From Aureisphaera sp963669405 (GTDB lineage: Bacteria; Bacteroidota; Bacteroidia; Flavobacteriales; Flavobacteriaceae), in assembly GCA_963669405.2 (NCBI GenBank), contig CAXXHF010000002.1:1178001-1242000 (forward strand): a stretch of 64,000 nucleotides of DNA. The letters are read 5' to 3'. Under the pieces are notes generated by a model. That model worked only from the letters and a program-made list of their open reading frames with translations. It did not search any database and was not told the DNA's origin. How positions within the stretch are numbered: the stretch's first letter is position 1; each line of letters opens with the position of its first letter. A program made the position numbers and the translations under genes. Positions 31,670-43,000 of the stretch are shown here, piece by piece.

Positions 31670-33283
31670 ATGAAAAGCATTAAGTTAAAACACAGTATTC
31701 GCCTCTTTGCAGGTGTATTGACATTGACTTTCCTTCTGGGTTCCTGTACGGATCTTGAAGTGGAAGAGACAGATTCTATTAATGACCCAGGTTTTGTTGG
31801 TATTGCAGATCCTGCAACCTTTATAGATGGTATCTATAATGGATTAAACGGTCGTGTTGGAGATCAAGCAAATCTATTTGCTATAAGTGAGGTTACCACA
31901 GATGAATTCTTGATTCCTACAAGAGGTTCTGACTGGGGTGACAATGGTATCTGGAGACAGCTACACCAACATAATTGGCAAACTGACCATGCGTTTATTA
32001 CCAACACATGGAACCAGTGGAACCAAACCCAGTTTTCGGCTACTCAATTGTTGTCTCCGTTAACTACGCTTTCTGGTGGGCAACAACAAGGAGATGCTCA
32101 TTTCTTACGTGCATTGGGATATTGGGTAATTTTAGACAACTTTGGTCAGGTTCCAATTAGGGATCCTGAAGCTTCTCTATTTGAAGATCCTGAGGTAATC
32201 CGTGGAGAAGTAGCAGTAAATGCTATCATTTCTGATCTTGAAGCGGCCATTAGCAACCTTTCTTCAGGTGGACCTGGAACTACTAACGATCGTGCTACTA
32301 AAGCAGCTGCTCGTTATTTATTAGCCAAGGTACTATTAAACAAACACATTTATATAGGTGGCAGCCCAAATGGGTCTGACATGAATAGAGTAGTGAGTTT
32401 GGTAGATGAAATTGCAGCAGAAGGTTATGCCTTACAATCTGGATACTTTGACATTTTTAGAGAAACATCTGATAATGAAACTATTTGGTACCTTCCTACA
32501 TCTGTAGGTAACCGTATCTGGAATGGTTTACACTACAATCAAGCTCCAGAAATTACTGGAGGTGGATGGAATGGATTCTCTACCCTCGCAGAGTTTTATG
32601 ACCTTTTTGAAGGAGATCCAAATATTAACGAACCTGGAAGTGGTCAAGAAGAAAGACGTGGATTCGTTCCAACCGAAGGTGTCGCATTTACTGGAGAAGC
32701 AGGGACAGTAGAATCTGAAGACTTCCCTGGATTTGTAGAAGGATCTAATGTAGGTTTCGGTTTCCTTATTGGTCAGCAGTACGAAATCAATGGAAATCCA
32801 TTGAATGAAAGAGGGGGAGCTCCACTTACTTTTAAACGTGATTTTACAGATGGTGATGGGAACGCTAGTCTTATCAATAATGACGAAACCACTGGTATCC
32901 GTGTCATGAAGTACAACCCTCGTTATGGAGAAGGATTTGCTAATCATGAAGTGTTTTTCCGTTATGCTGACGCACACTTAATGAAAGCAGAAGCGATCAT
33001 GAGAAGTGGAGGAGATCCAACACAATTGGTAAACGAGTTACGTGTACTACGAGGTGCTACTCCTCTTGGAAATGTTTCCGACCAAGATCTATTGGACGAA
33101 AGAGGACGTGAACTATATGCAGAATTCTGGAGAAGAAACGATATGATTCGTTTTGGACAATACACCAGAAACTGGGCTCTTAAAGATCCAGCTGCTGTAG
33201 GTGACACCAACTTGAACTTGTTCCCAATTCCTGCAAGTCAGATTATCCTTAACCCTAACTTGGAACAAAACCCAGGTTACTAG
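31670..33283 (+). CDS. susD: SusD/RagB-family glycan-binding outer-membrane lipoprotein
   Basis: 537 residues. The lipobox LLGSC puts the lipidated Cys at about residue 26. The SusD-like N-terminus (DPGFVGIADPATFIDGIYNGL) is followed by TPR-like helices and a C-terminal RagB/SusD region: YADAHLMKAEAIMRSGGDP, LLDERGRELYAEFWRRNDMIRF and the usual end FPIPASQIILNPNLEQNPGY. It forms a lid on the SusC barrel and binds the incoming glycan. It is followed by a strong terminator, so susC and susD form a two-gene transcript, separate from the FG-GAP genes downstream. Confidence 0.95.
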   Translation: MKSIKLKHSIRLFAGVLTLTFLLGSCTDLEVEETDSINDPGFVGIADPATFIDGIYNGLNGRVGDQANLFAISEVTTDEFLIPTRGSDWGDNGIWRQLHQHNWQTDHAFITNTWNQWNQTQFSATQLLSPLTTLSGGQQQGDAHFLRALGYWVILDNFGQVPIRDPEASLFEDPEVIRGEVAVNAIISDLEAAISNLSSGGPGTTNDRATKAAARYLLAKVLLNKHIYIGGSPNGSDMNRVVSLVDEIAAEGYALQSGYFDIFRETSDNETIWYLPTSVGNRIWNGLHYNQAPEITGGGWNGFSTLAEFYDLFEGDPNINEPGSGQEERRGFVPTEGVAFTGEAGTVESEDFPGFVEGSNVGFGFLIGQQYEINGNPLNERGGAPLTFKRDFTDGDGNASLINNDETTGIRVMKYNPRYGEGFANHEVFFRYADAHLMKAEAIMRSGGDPTQLVNELRVLRGATPLGNVSDQDLLDERGRELYAEFWRRNDMIRFGQYTRNWALKDPAAVGDTNLNLFPIPASQIILNPNLEQNPGY

Positions 33284-33307
33284 GATATTCAAAATAATAT
33301 TTTTCAT

Positions 33308-33336
33308 AAAAGAGGATTAGACACTAATCCTCTTTT
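33308..33336 (+). terminator. Terminator after susD
   Basis: Arms AAAAGAGGATTAG (33308-33320) and CTAATCCTCTTTT (33324-33336) form a perfect 13-bp stem with a 3-base loop. The right arm ends in four T. It lies 24 bases after the susD stop. Confidence 0.85.
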
Positions 33337-33372
33337 ATATTTATATTACAGTTCAACAAACGTAAATTTTAA

Positions 33373-36300
33373 GTGAATCGATTTCTTTTCCCCATATTAT
33401 CTTTATTAACTCTACTCACCTCCTGTTCTACAGAAACAGAAGAAAAACGTTTTGTCTTAAGAAAGAATACGGGAATCGATTTCAGTAATACATTAGAAAA
33501 CACTACTTCCCTCAATATCCTTAATTATCTGTATTTCTATAATGGTGCTGGAGTAGCACTAGCAGATTTCAACAATGATGGCTTATTGGACATTTATTTT
33601 ACTTCCAATCAAGCAGAAGATAAACTTTATGTTAATGAAGGAAGGTTTACTTTTCAAGATATCACTCAACAGGCTCATATAAAAAATGATTCAGGATGGA
33701 CCACAGGAGTCACTACCGTTGACATTAATGCTGATGGGCTCATGGACATTTATGTTTCTAAAGTTAGTGGTTACTTACATCTTCAAGGAGAAAATCTTTT
33801 ATATGTAAACCAAGGAGAAAAAGAAGGCATTCCATACTTTCAGGAGCAAGCTGCAGATTATGGATTGAATGTCTCCGGATTAGCCACACAAACCGCATTT
33901 TTCGATTACGATTTAGATGGTGATCTCGATGCGTATATCATGAACCATACATTAAACCCCAACAAGAACTTTGGAAGAGGAACGCTACGGAATCAAACCG
34001 ACTCCATTATTGGGGATAAACTATTGCAAAATCAGAACGGAACCTTTATTGACGTATCTCAACAAGCTAATATTTTTCAAAACCACATAAGTTTTGGATT
34101 AGGACTTGCCATTAGCGACCTTAACAATGATGGATATCCAGATATTTACGTGGGAAATGATTTTTTTGAAAATGATTATTACTACGTAAACCAAAAAGAT
34201 GGAACCTTTAAAGAGCTAAATTCATCCCAATCTGTTTTAGGGCACACCACTCACTTTTCTATGGGAAATGATATTGCCGATATTGACAACAACGGATGGC
34301 CAGACATTGTCTCAGTAGATATGCTACCTGAAAATTTAGAAACCCTTAAATCTGCCGGGACTGAATACAATTACCCCATTTATCAAAATCAGTTACGGTA
34401 TGGTTACGAGCCACAGTATATGCAAAACACCCTGCATCTTAATTTTGGAGATCATTTATTTTCAGAAAATGCCTTCCTTTATGATATTGCTGCTACCGAA
34501 TGGTCATGGTCTCCTTTATTAGCAGACTTTGATAATGACGGAAAAAAAGACCTTTATATTACCAATGGTATTTTAGGAGCTACCAACGACATGGATTTTG
34601 TCAATTTTATAGCCAATGACAATATTCAGGAGCGATTGGGAGAAGGCATGACTGAAGAAGAATTAAAATTCATTGAAATAATTCCTCAGAAAAAAAACAT
34701 CAATTATTTCTTCAGGAATGAAGGAGGCAAATTCAAAAATACTACTAGCACATGGTTTCAAGAAACCCCTTCATTTAGCAATGGGGCGGTTTATGGCGAT
34801 TTGGATAATGACGGTGATCTGGATTTGGTGGTAAACAACGTAAACGAACCCGCTTTTGTACTTGAGAATACCTCACAGAAAAATGACGGAACTGCCAATT
34901 TTATAACAGTTAGTTTTAAAGGAAGCACTAAAAACCCTTTTGGTATAGGTGCCAAAATTAAAGTCTTCAGTAAAGAAGGGATACAATATTTAGAAAACTA
35001 CACCTCTCGTGGTTATCTGTCTTCAATAGCACCTCAACTTTTTGTAGGATTGGGAAAACTTACTGTTGTGGATTCACTTAAGGTCATTTGGCCAAATGGA
35101 TCTTTCCAAACTATTAAAAACCCTACCATCAATACTTCTATTTCTGTAAAAGTAGAAGATGCCACTGGAGATTATTACAAATTCCCTCATTCAAGTTCCA
35201 ATCGTTTTATTAGTAACACTACGAGTCCTATCACTTTTAAACACAAAGACAATATTTCTATAGAATTCAGTAGAGATCCTCTTATTCCATTTGCAAGCAC
35301 CAATGACAGTGGCTCTATACACAAGGGAGATTTAAATGATGATGAACTGGAAGACCTTATCACTTTAGGTGGAAAGTTTCAAGCCACAAAAATCTGGTAT
35401 CAACAGGAAAGTGGCGACTTCTTAGAAACCACTCTAGTCGATGCTGAGAAAACAGCCATTAATGAAGATACCCATGCTGTTGTTTTCGATGCCAACGGAG
35501 ATTTATTAAATGACCTATTGATTGTAAGTGGAGGTAATGAATTTAAAAATGGAGAAGCAATCCAACCGCGTTTATATCTTCAAAAAGAAGGTGAAATGGT
35601 ACGGGACACCATACAATTTAAAGGAATTATGGTGCATGCTTCTAAAGTAAAAACCGTTGACATTGATAATGATAATGATTTAGATATCTGTATTACTTCA
35701 AATATTGCTGCTCATCAATTTGGAGCTACACCTAAACAATATATTTTCATAAATGACGGTCATGGTAAGTTTTCTGATAAAACGGAACAGATCTCAAAGG
35801 AATTTCAGCAAATAGGGAATGTAAAAGATCTTCAATGGGTAGATATAGATGGCAATGGCTATAAAGATGCTATCGTAGGAGGCTACTGGATGCCTATCAC
35901 TATCTTTATGAATGACGGGGCAATATTGACGACTCCTTCAAAAAGTACAGGAATGGAACAAAGTCATGGCTGGTGGAATTCCATAAATGTAGCTGATTTT
36001 GACAAGGATGGCGATTATGATATCATTGCAGGAAACTGGGGCTACAACTCGAGATTACAAGCCTCCAAAGAAGAGCCCATTACACTGTATATGGACGACT
36101 TCGACAAAAATGGAAAGATAGACCCTATTCTTACTTACTACTATCAAGGAAAAGAAACCACATTGGCAACGAAGGATGAACTTGCGAAACAACTCCCTAT
36201 GCTCAATAAAAAATACCTCTCGTATCAAGATTTTGCCAAAGCAGATGTTCATGATTTATTACCACTAAAAAGCACCCCAGAAAACACTATAAAAAAAGTG

Positions 36301-36669
36301 TTTCAATTAGGTTCTACATATTTTGAAAACCAAGGGGATAATACTTATATTTCGCATATACTTCCTACCGAAGCCCAAATTTCTACAGTGAATGATGTAA
36401 TGGTAGATGATATAAACAAAGATGGTTATCTAGATGTACTTTTGGTAGGCAACAATTATGAACTTAGCACCCAGATTGGCAGATTGGATGCTTCTCATGG
36501 AGTACTTTTATTAAACGATACCAAAAGTATCTTCACTCCTGTAAAGGTCCAAAGTTTTTCCAGCAATGGCGCCTGTAGAAGTATTGATAAAATAACAATT
36601 AGAGACGAACAATTTTATATAGTGGGCAGGAACAACAATACGCCCCTATTTCTAAAAAAAGAACAATAA
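33373..36669 (+). CDS. FG-GAP/VCBS and ASPIC/UnbV repeat lipoprotein, paralogue 1
   Basis: 1098 residues from a GTG start. The signal ends at a lipobox (LLTSC), so it is a lipoprotein. About ten FG-GAP calcium-loop repeats of the DxNxDGxxD type are visible (ADFNNDGLLDIYF, GDLDNDGDLDLVV, DIDNDNDLDICI), forming one or two beta-propellers. An ASPIC/UnbV module sits near residue 510-590 (KNPFGIGAKIKVF ... VDSLKVIWPNGSF). Such proteins bind Ca and often sit in flavobacterial sugar loci. It is the first of three tandem paralogues, after the susCD terminator, so it should have its own promoter. Precise role is unknown; glycan binding or surface scaffolding is inferred. Confidence 0.88.
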   Translation: MNRFLFPILSLLTLLTSCSTETEEKRFVLRKNTGIDFSNTLENTTSLNILNYLYFYNGAGVALADFNNDGLLDIYFTSNQAEDKLYVNEGRFTFQDITQQAHIKNDSGWTTGVTTVDINADGLMDIYVSKVSGYLHLQGENLLYVNQGEKEGIPYFQEQAADYGLNVSGLATQTAFFDYDLDGDLDAYIMNHTLNPNKNFGRGTLRNQTDSIIGDKLLQNQNGTFIDVSQQANIFQNHISFGLGLAISDLNNDGYPDIYVGNDFFENDYYYVNQKDGTFKELNSSQSVLGHTTHFSMGNDIADIDNNGWPDIVSVDMLPENLETLKSAGTEYNYPIYQNQLRYGYEPQYMQNTLHLNFGDHLFSENAFLYDIAATEWSWSPLLADFDNDGKKDLYITNGILGATNDMDFVNFIANDNIQERLGEGMTEEELKFIEIIPQKKNINYFFRNEGGKFKNTTSTWFQETPSFSNGAVYGDLDNDGDLDLVVNNVNEPAFVLENTSQKNDGTANFITVSFKGSTKNPFGIGAKIKVFSKEGIQYLENYTSRGYLSSIAPQLFVGLGKLTVVDSLKVIWPNGSFQTIKNPTINTSISVKVEDATGDYYKFPHSSSNRFISNTTSPITFKHKDNISIEFSRDPLIPFASTNDSGSIHKGDLNDDELEDLITLGGKFQATKIWYQQESGDFLETTLVDAEKTAINEDTHAVVFDANGDLLNDLLIVSGGNEFKNGEAIQPRLYLQKEGEMVRDTIQFKGIMVHASKVKTVDIDNDNDLDICITSNIAAHQFGATPKQYIFINDGHGKFSDKTEQISKEFQQIGNVKDLQWVDIDGNGYKDAIVGGYWMPITIFMNDGAILTTPSKSTGMEQSHGWWNSINVADFDKDGDYDIIAGNWGYNSRLQASKEEPITLYMDDFDKNGKIDPILTYYYQGKETTLATKDELAKQLPMLNKKYLSYQDFAKADVHDLLPLKSTPENTIKKVFQLGSTYFENQGDNTYISHILPTEAQISTVNDVMVDDINKDGYLDVLLVGNNYELSTQIGRLDASHGVLLLNDTKSIFTPVKVQSFSSNGACRSIDKITIRDEQFYIVGRNNNTPLFLKKEQ

Positions 36670-36672
36670 TCT

Positions 36673-39600
36673 ATGTGTTTGTACAACATCCCCAACAAAG
36701 GAGTTTACCTTATCGTATTGTTTCTATTTACTTTGGTTTCCTGTGGCGAATCAGATTCGACCAAAACGGAAGCTACAAATGAAAACAGTGATACTTTATT
36801 TACTTTATTATCTGGAACCGAAACTGGGGTTTCTTTCCTGAATTTTGTAGAAAATCAAAAAAACTTCAACATTTTCAAATACCGAAATTTCTATAATGGT
36901 GGTGGGGTGGCTATTGGCGACATTAACAATGATGGCCTTTCAGACATCTACTTTACTGCCAATATGGGTCCCAACAAATTGTACCTAAACGAAGGTAATT
37001 GGAAATTTAAAGACATTTCAGAAACTGCTGGAATCGAGGGAGACAAACCATGGTCTACGGGAGTTGTCATGGCAGATATAAATGCTGATGGCCTATTAGA
37101 CATCTATGTGAGTAATGCCGGAAATATGGAAGGCAATAACCACGACAATGATCTTTACATCAATAACGGAGATTTAACTTTTACTGAAAAAGCAAAAGAA
37201 TTCAACTTAGCTGAAACTGGATTTTCAACACACGCTTCCTTTTTCGATTACGATAAAGACGGAGACCTCGATGCCTATATTTTAAATAACAGTAACATTC
37301 CTGTAAGTAGTTTGGGGTATGCAGAACAACGAGAAAAAAGAGCTCAAGATTGGGAAAATGTTCCCCATATTTTTAGAGGAGTTGGAGATCTACTCATGAG
37401 AAATGACAATGGTACTTTCACTAATGTAAGTGAAGAGGCTGGCATCTATGGAAGCCTTATTGGATTTGGCCTTGGAGTGATGATTACCGACATAAATCAT
37501 GACCTGTATCCAGATATCTACGTATCCAATGATTTTTATGAAAGAGACTACCTCTATATTAACAATCAAGATGGAACTTTTACCGAAGACATTAAGAACT
37601 GGACTTCACGACTGTGCCTATCAGCTATGGGTGTAGACATCTCAGACATTAATAATGACGGTCTTCAGGATATTTTCATTACCGACATGCTTCCTGAAGA
37701 AGAAGAGCGCGTAAAATCGGTTATGGAATTTGATGGATATAACGTCTTTAAATTAAAACAGAGCAAGGATTTTTATCAACAGTATATTCAAAATACATTA
37801 CAAATAAACAATGGAAATGGTTCCTTTTCTGAAGTAGCCTATCATAGTGGTGTGGAAGCTACTGACTGGAGTTGGGCAGGATTAATGTTTGATATGGACA
37901 ATGACGGATATCGCGACATCTATGTAACCAACGGAATAAATCATGACCTAACCGATCTTGATTTTGTAGATTTCTTTGCCAATGAGATCATTCAGAAAAT
38001 GGCATTGACCGGAAAAAAGCAGGCTATAGATTCCATTATTGACAAAATGCCTGTAAAGCCTTTACCAAACTATGCCTTCCACAACAACAAGGATATCACT
38101 TTTACAGATTTGGCTGGAGACTGGGGATTGGGAACACCCAGCATGTCCAATGGAGCTGCCTATGGAGATTTAGATAATGATGGAGACTTGGACTTGGTTG
38201 TAAATAATGTAAACATGGAGGCCTTCCTCTATAGAAACAACACCAGTGAAACTACACAAAACAATTACATAAAACTAGCTTTCAAAGGAGGCAAGCAAAA
38301 CCCTTTTGCCGTTGGAACCAAGATAGAACTATATTATTCTGATGAAATAGTAACCCAAGAACTAGTTCCATCAAGAGGGTTTCAATCCTCTATGGAATAT
38401 GATATGACTATTGGATTGGGAACCACCACCACGATCGATTCTTTACGAGTAATATGGCCCAATGACAAAACCGAAATTAGAGAGAACGTAAAAGCCAATC
38501 AACTATTAACACTCAAACAAGACAATGCGGTTGATACCTATCTGCCACAAAAAAATAATCAAAAGACCTTATTGAAAGAAGTTTCCAATACCCTAACTGC
38601 TCATAAAGAAAATTCATATAACGATTTCGACTATGAAGGGCTCATTGCTCAAAAGCTTTCTGAAGAAGGCCCAGCACTTGCCATCGGGGATGTAAATGGA
38701 GATGGAAATGATGATGTGTTCATAGGGGGAGCCCAAGGGCAATCTGCCACTTTATACTTACATCAAGGCCATGGAAGCTTAAAAGCCGTACCTCAAAGCG
38801 CGTTCAATACAGATGCACCCTATGAAGATGTAGCTTCTGCACTTTTTGATGCAGATAGCGATGGAGATTTAGACCTAATTGTTGGTACAGCAGGAAACCA
38901 AGTTGGCTCAGAAAACCAATATGTACCCCGCCTCTACATGAATGACGGTAGAGGGAACTTTTCAAAATCACAAAATACCCTGCCTGCTACCTTCCAAAAT
39001 ATAGCTACCATTGCGCCTGAAGATTTTGATGATGACGGCGATGTAGATCTATTCATTGGTTCCCGAAGCGTGGTTGGAATTTATGGAGTCACACCTAAAC
39101 ACCTGTTTTTGGAAAACAATGGAGATGGCACCTTTACAGATGCTACACAGCGATTGGCCTACGCAACCAAAGACCTGGGTATGGTGACCGATGCCGAATG
39201 GATTGATGTAGATGGGGACAATAAAAAAGACTTAGTGACTACTACTGACTGGGGAGGCATCAAAATTTTCAAAAATTCGGGAAGGCGTTTAAGCCCCAAA
39301 GTAACACTACTTGATAGTCTTAATGGCTGGTGGAAAACCGTGGCGGCTTCAGATTTGGATCAAGATGGAGACTTGGATCTCATTCTAGGTAATGAAGGGA
39401 ACAACATTCATTACCTGCCTTCAGAAGAAACCCCTATGAAGCTATTCATCAACGATTTTGACAACAACGGAACTATAGAACAGATTACTACCCTTCAAAA
39501 AAATGGAAAGGATTATCCCATCCATCAGAAAAAGGAATTGACCTCCCAAATGGTTTCTTTGAAAAAGCAAAACCTCAAAGCACGAGAATATTCTAAAAGA

Positions 39601-40035
39601 GCTATTGATGAATTGTTTCCAAAAGAGATCATAGCACGTTCTATTATTAGAGAAGTGAAAACCCCAGAATCTGTCATTGCCATCAATGATGGTACTGGTA
39701 ATTTCAGTATCAAAAAATTACCTGCTCGAGTTCAACTTTCCTGTGTTTGCGGAATTGCTTGCGCAGATGTAAACAATGACGGCTTAATAGATCTTATTAT
39801 GGGTGGTAACAACTTTGAGTTTAAACCTCAATACTCCCAACTCGATGCTAGCTATGGAAATGTCCTTATCAATAAGCGTGATTTCAATTTTGAATGGCAA
39901 GATTATGATGCAAGTGGTTTTTTTGTGAAAGGGGAAATGAAGTATCTCGCAGAATTTAAAGACAACAATGGAGACAGTTTCTTCATTACTGCCATAAACA
40001 ATGGAACACCCAAAATTTTCACTTATAATGATTAG
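36673..40035 (+). CDS. FG-GAP/VCBS and ASPIC/UnbV repeat lipoprotein, paralogue 2
   Basis: 1120 residues, 3 bases after paralogue 1. The N-terminal signal ends in lipobox LVSC. The order is as in its neighbours: a YRNFYNGGGVAIGDINNDGL start, repeated calcium loops (DYDKDGDLDAYI, DMDNDGYRDIYV), then an ASPIC/UnbV segment near 530-590 (KQNPFAVGTKIELYY ... IDSLRVIWPNDK). A second propeller follows (GDVNGDGNDDVFIGG; EDFDDDGDVDLFIGS). The final part has a PQYSQLDASYGNVL motif shared in form by all three paralogues (TQIGRLDASHGVLL, KPYHGRLDSFSGAL). Tandem duplication and divergence of one gene is the simplest origin. Confidence 0.88.
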   Translation: MCLYNIPNKGVYLIVLFLFTLVSCGESDSTKTEATNENSDTLFTLLSGTETGVSFLNFVENQKNFNIFKYRNFYNGGGVAIGDINNDGLSDIYFTANMGPNKLYLNEGNWKFKDISETAGIEGDKPWSTGVVMADINADGLLDIYVSNAGNMEGNNHDNDLYINNGDLTFTEKAKEFNLAETGFSTHASFFDYDKDGDLDAYILNNSNIPVSSLGYAEQREKRAQDWENVPHIFRGVGDLLMRNDNGTFTNVSEEAGIYGSLIGFGLGVMITDINHDLYPDIYVSNDFYERDYLYINNQDGTFTEDIKNWTSRLCLSAMGVDISDINNDGLQDIFITDMLPEEEERVKSVMEFDGYNVFKLKQSKDFYQQYIQNTLQINNGNGSFSEVAYHSGVEATDWSWAGLMFDMDNDGYRDIYVTNGINHDLTDLDFVDFFANEIIQKMALTGKKQAIDSIIDKMPVKPLPNYAFHNNKDITFTDLAGDWGLGTPSMSNGAAYGDLDNDGDLDLVVNNVNMEAFLYRNNTSETTQNNYIKLAFKGGKQNPFAVGTKIELYYSDEIVTQELVPSRGFQSSMEYDMTIGLGTTTTIDSLRVIWPNDKTEIRENVKANQLLTLKQDNAVDTYLPQKNNQKTLLKEVSNTLTAHKENSYNDFDYEGLIAQKLSEEGPALAIGDVNGDGNDDVFIGGAQGQSATLYLHQGHGSLKAVPQSAFNTDAPYEDVASALFDADSDGDLDLIVGTAGNQVGSENQYVPRLYMNDGRGNFSKSQNTLPATFQNIATIAPEDFDDDGDVDLFIGSRSVVGIYGVTPKHLFLENNGDGTFTDATQRLAYATKDLGMVTDAEWIDVDGDNKKDLVTTTDWGGIKIFKNSGRRLSPKVTLLDSLNGWWKTVAASDLDQDGDLDLILGNEGNNIHYLPSEETPMKLFINDFDNNGTIEQITTLQKNGKDYPIHQKKELTSQMVSLKKQNLKAREYSKRAIDELFPKEIIARSIIREVKTPESVIAINDGTGNFSIKKLPARVQLSCVCGIACADVNNDGLIDLIMGGNNFEFKPQYSQLDASYGNVLINKRDFNFEWQDYDASGFFVKGEMKYLAEFKDNNGDSFFITAINNGTPKIFTYND

Positions 40036-43000
40036 AAAACTGCTTCTTTTTTGGGGATTGCTCTCTCTGGTTGGATGTAAAAAAGAAGGAACGCTGTTCA
40101 AAACCTTAGATGCGAATACAACAGGGCTATCTTTTACAAATACCATTACAGAAACAGATGATCTTAACATTATCGATTATCTGTATTTTTACAATGGAGG
40201 CGGTGTAGCTGTAGGGGATATTAATGGAGATGGCCTACCAGATATCTTTCTTTCCGGAAATCAAGTAAAAAACAAATTATACCTAAACAAAGGCAACTTT
40301 GAGTTTGAAGATATTACCCAACAAGCAGGGGTAGCAGGAAACAGCACTTGGAATACCGGTACTGTTATGGGCGATGTAAATGGTGACGGTTTGCTAGACA
40401 TTTACGTATGTGCCGTAGTAGGTATTTTAGGATTCGATGGGCACAACGAACTCTATATAAACAACGGAGATAATACATTTACTGAAAGTGCCGCCGCTTA
40501 TGGATTGGATCAAGATTCTTACAGTTCCAACGCAGCATTTCTAGATTATGATCTAGATGGAGACTTGGATATCTATTTGCTAAATCATGCCGTACATACA
40601 CAAGAATCTTTTGGCAAAGCAGATTTAAGAAACAAAAGAAGCTATGAAACTGGAGATAAATTACTTCGTAACGATGGAAACACCTTTACCGATGTAAGTG
40701 AAACTGCAGGAATTTATGGGGGTATTAATAGCTATGGTTTGGGGATAGCTGTTTCTGATTTTAATCAGGATGGATGGCCAGATCTTTATATTGGAAATGA
40801 TTTTCACGAAGATGATTATTACTATCTAAACAATCAAGATGGTACGTTTTCTGAAAAAATGAAAGAGTACTTTGGACACACCTCGCGATTTTCTATGGGA
40901 AATGACGTAGCAGACATTAACCACGACGGATGGCCAGATCTAATTTCTTTGGATATGCTTGCCGAAAATGAAAAAGTCTTAAAATCTTCGGAAGGTGACG
41001 ATAATTTTCAAATTCTGAAATTGCGTACTGAACAATACGGCTATCATTATCAATATACCCGAAACATGTTATTTGTAAATCAACAAGGGTATGATTATAC
41101 CGAAACCGCCCCATTAAGTGGAGTGGCTGCTACAGATTGGAGTTGGAGCGCTTTATTTGCCGATTTTGACCAGGATTCAGAACAAGACCTTTTCATTTCT
41201 AACGGAATTGCAAAAAGGCCCAACGATTTGGATTACATCAATTTTGTATCTAACGAGCAAATTCAGAAAAAGATGGAATCTACTCGACTTATGGATAAGG
41301 AAGCCTTAGAACTTATGCCTACGGGTAACGTTCCTAATTATGTTTTCAAAGGTTTGGGAGGTTTATCATTTCAGGATCAATCTGAAAGCTGGATCCGAAA
41401 GGATTCTCTCATCTCTGGCGCTTCGGCTTTGGCCGATTTTGATGGAGACGGTGATATGGACATCATTACCCACAATCTGGACAAAAGTCCTGTTATCTAC
41501 GAAAACAAAATCAACGAAAAGGCAAATTACCTAAAGATAGCGTTTAACTACTCTAAAAAGAACAAATTAGGAATAGGCACCAAGGTTTTTTCGTACCACG
41601 ATGGAATTCAACAATATAAAGAACTATATACGGTCCGTGGATTTCAGGCGTCTTCCGAACCGATAATTCATTTTGGGTATGGCACCCATACAAAAGTGGA
41701 TTCTCTAAAAGTTATTTGGCCTAACGGAACTTATCAAATCCTAAACAATATTGATACCAACCAAAAACTGGAAATAACACCAAAGGATACAAAGTCTTTT
41801 GATTACACCTCCCTTTACCCAACCCATAAAACATTATTTAAAAAGGCGGAAAACAATCTTTATCTGGATTATACCCATGAAGAAGATCCATACATCGATT
41901 TTCATCGGGAAAAGCTAATGCCCTATCAAGTATCAGATCGAGGCCCAGCTACAGCAATTGGTGATTTAAACAATGATGGAGTCGATGATGTTTTCTTTGG
42001 AGGTTCTAAATTCAAGAGCGGACAATTTTATGTACAAAATGACACTGCCTTTGTTCCTAGCAATACTCCCTTTTTAACCGAAAATAGAATTACAGAAGAT
42101 GTAGACGCTATCATTCAGGATTTTAACAAGGATGGAAAAAATGATCTTTATATTGGGACAGGTGGTGGAGATTTCTCTAAAAAAGCATCTGCCCTACTCG
42201 ATGTCTTTTACATACAGAATGATACCACATTTGTAAAATCTATTTTACCAGAAATACACCAAAATGCCTCTGTGGTTGCTGCCGAAGATTACGATAATGA
42301 TGGAGATATCGACTTATTTGTAGGGAACCAGTCCATCACCAATAATTTTGGGGAAATTCCCGAATCCTATTTTCTTAAAAATGAAGATGGAACTTTTCAG
42401 ATAGACACAAACAATGCGCCTAGAAATATAGGCATGGTCACCGATGCCATTTGGGTCGATTTTAATATAGATGGAGCCAAAGACCTCATTGTTGTTGGTG
42501 AATGGATGTCACCTGTATTCTTTCAGAATGAAAATGGACATATGGTCCAAAAGGAGGTTTTAAATGGTAAACTTAAGGGGCTTTGGCAGACTATTACTGC
42601 TTTTGACATTGATGAAGATGGAGATCAGGATTTCCTTTTAGGGAATTGGGGTGAAAATTCGAAATTCATAGCTTCCGAAAAAGCTCCCATGCTTATGTAC
42701 CTAAACGATTTTGATAAGAATGGGCGTACCGAAACCATTATAGCTACTCAAAAAGAAGGAACATATTATCCATTGGAAGATTTTGATGAACTTGCTTCAC
42801 AACTGGTATTTCTAAAAAAGAAGTTTCCAAACTATAAATCATTTGCCGGACAACCCATGAATGCAGTTTTTGAGAAGGAACAGCTCTCAGAAAGTTCCTT
42901 GTTAGAAGTCCATAACTTACAATCGGGATACCTGAAAAATAACTCTGGAACCTTCGAATTTGTCCCTTTTGACAACCGTTTACAAGTCTCCCCTATCCTC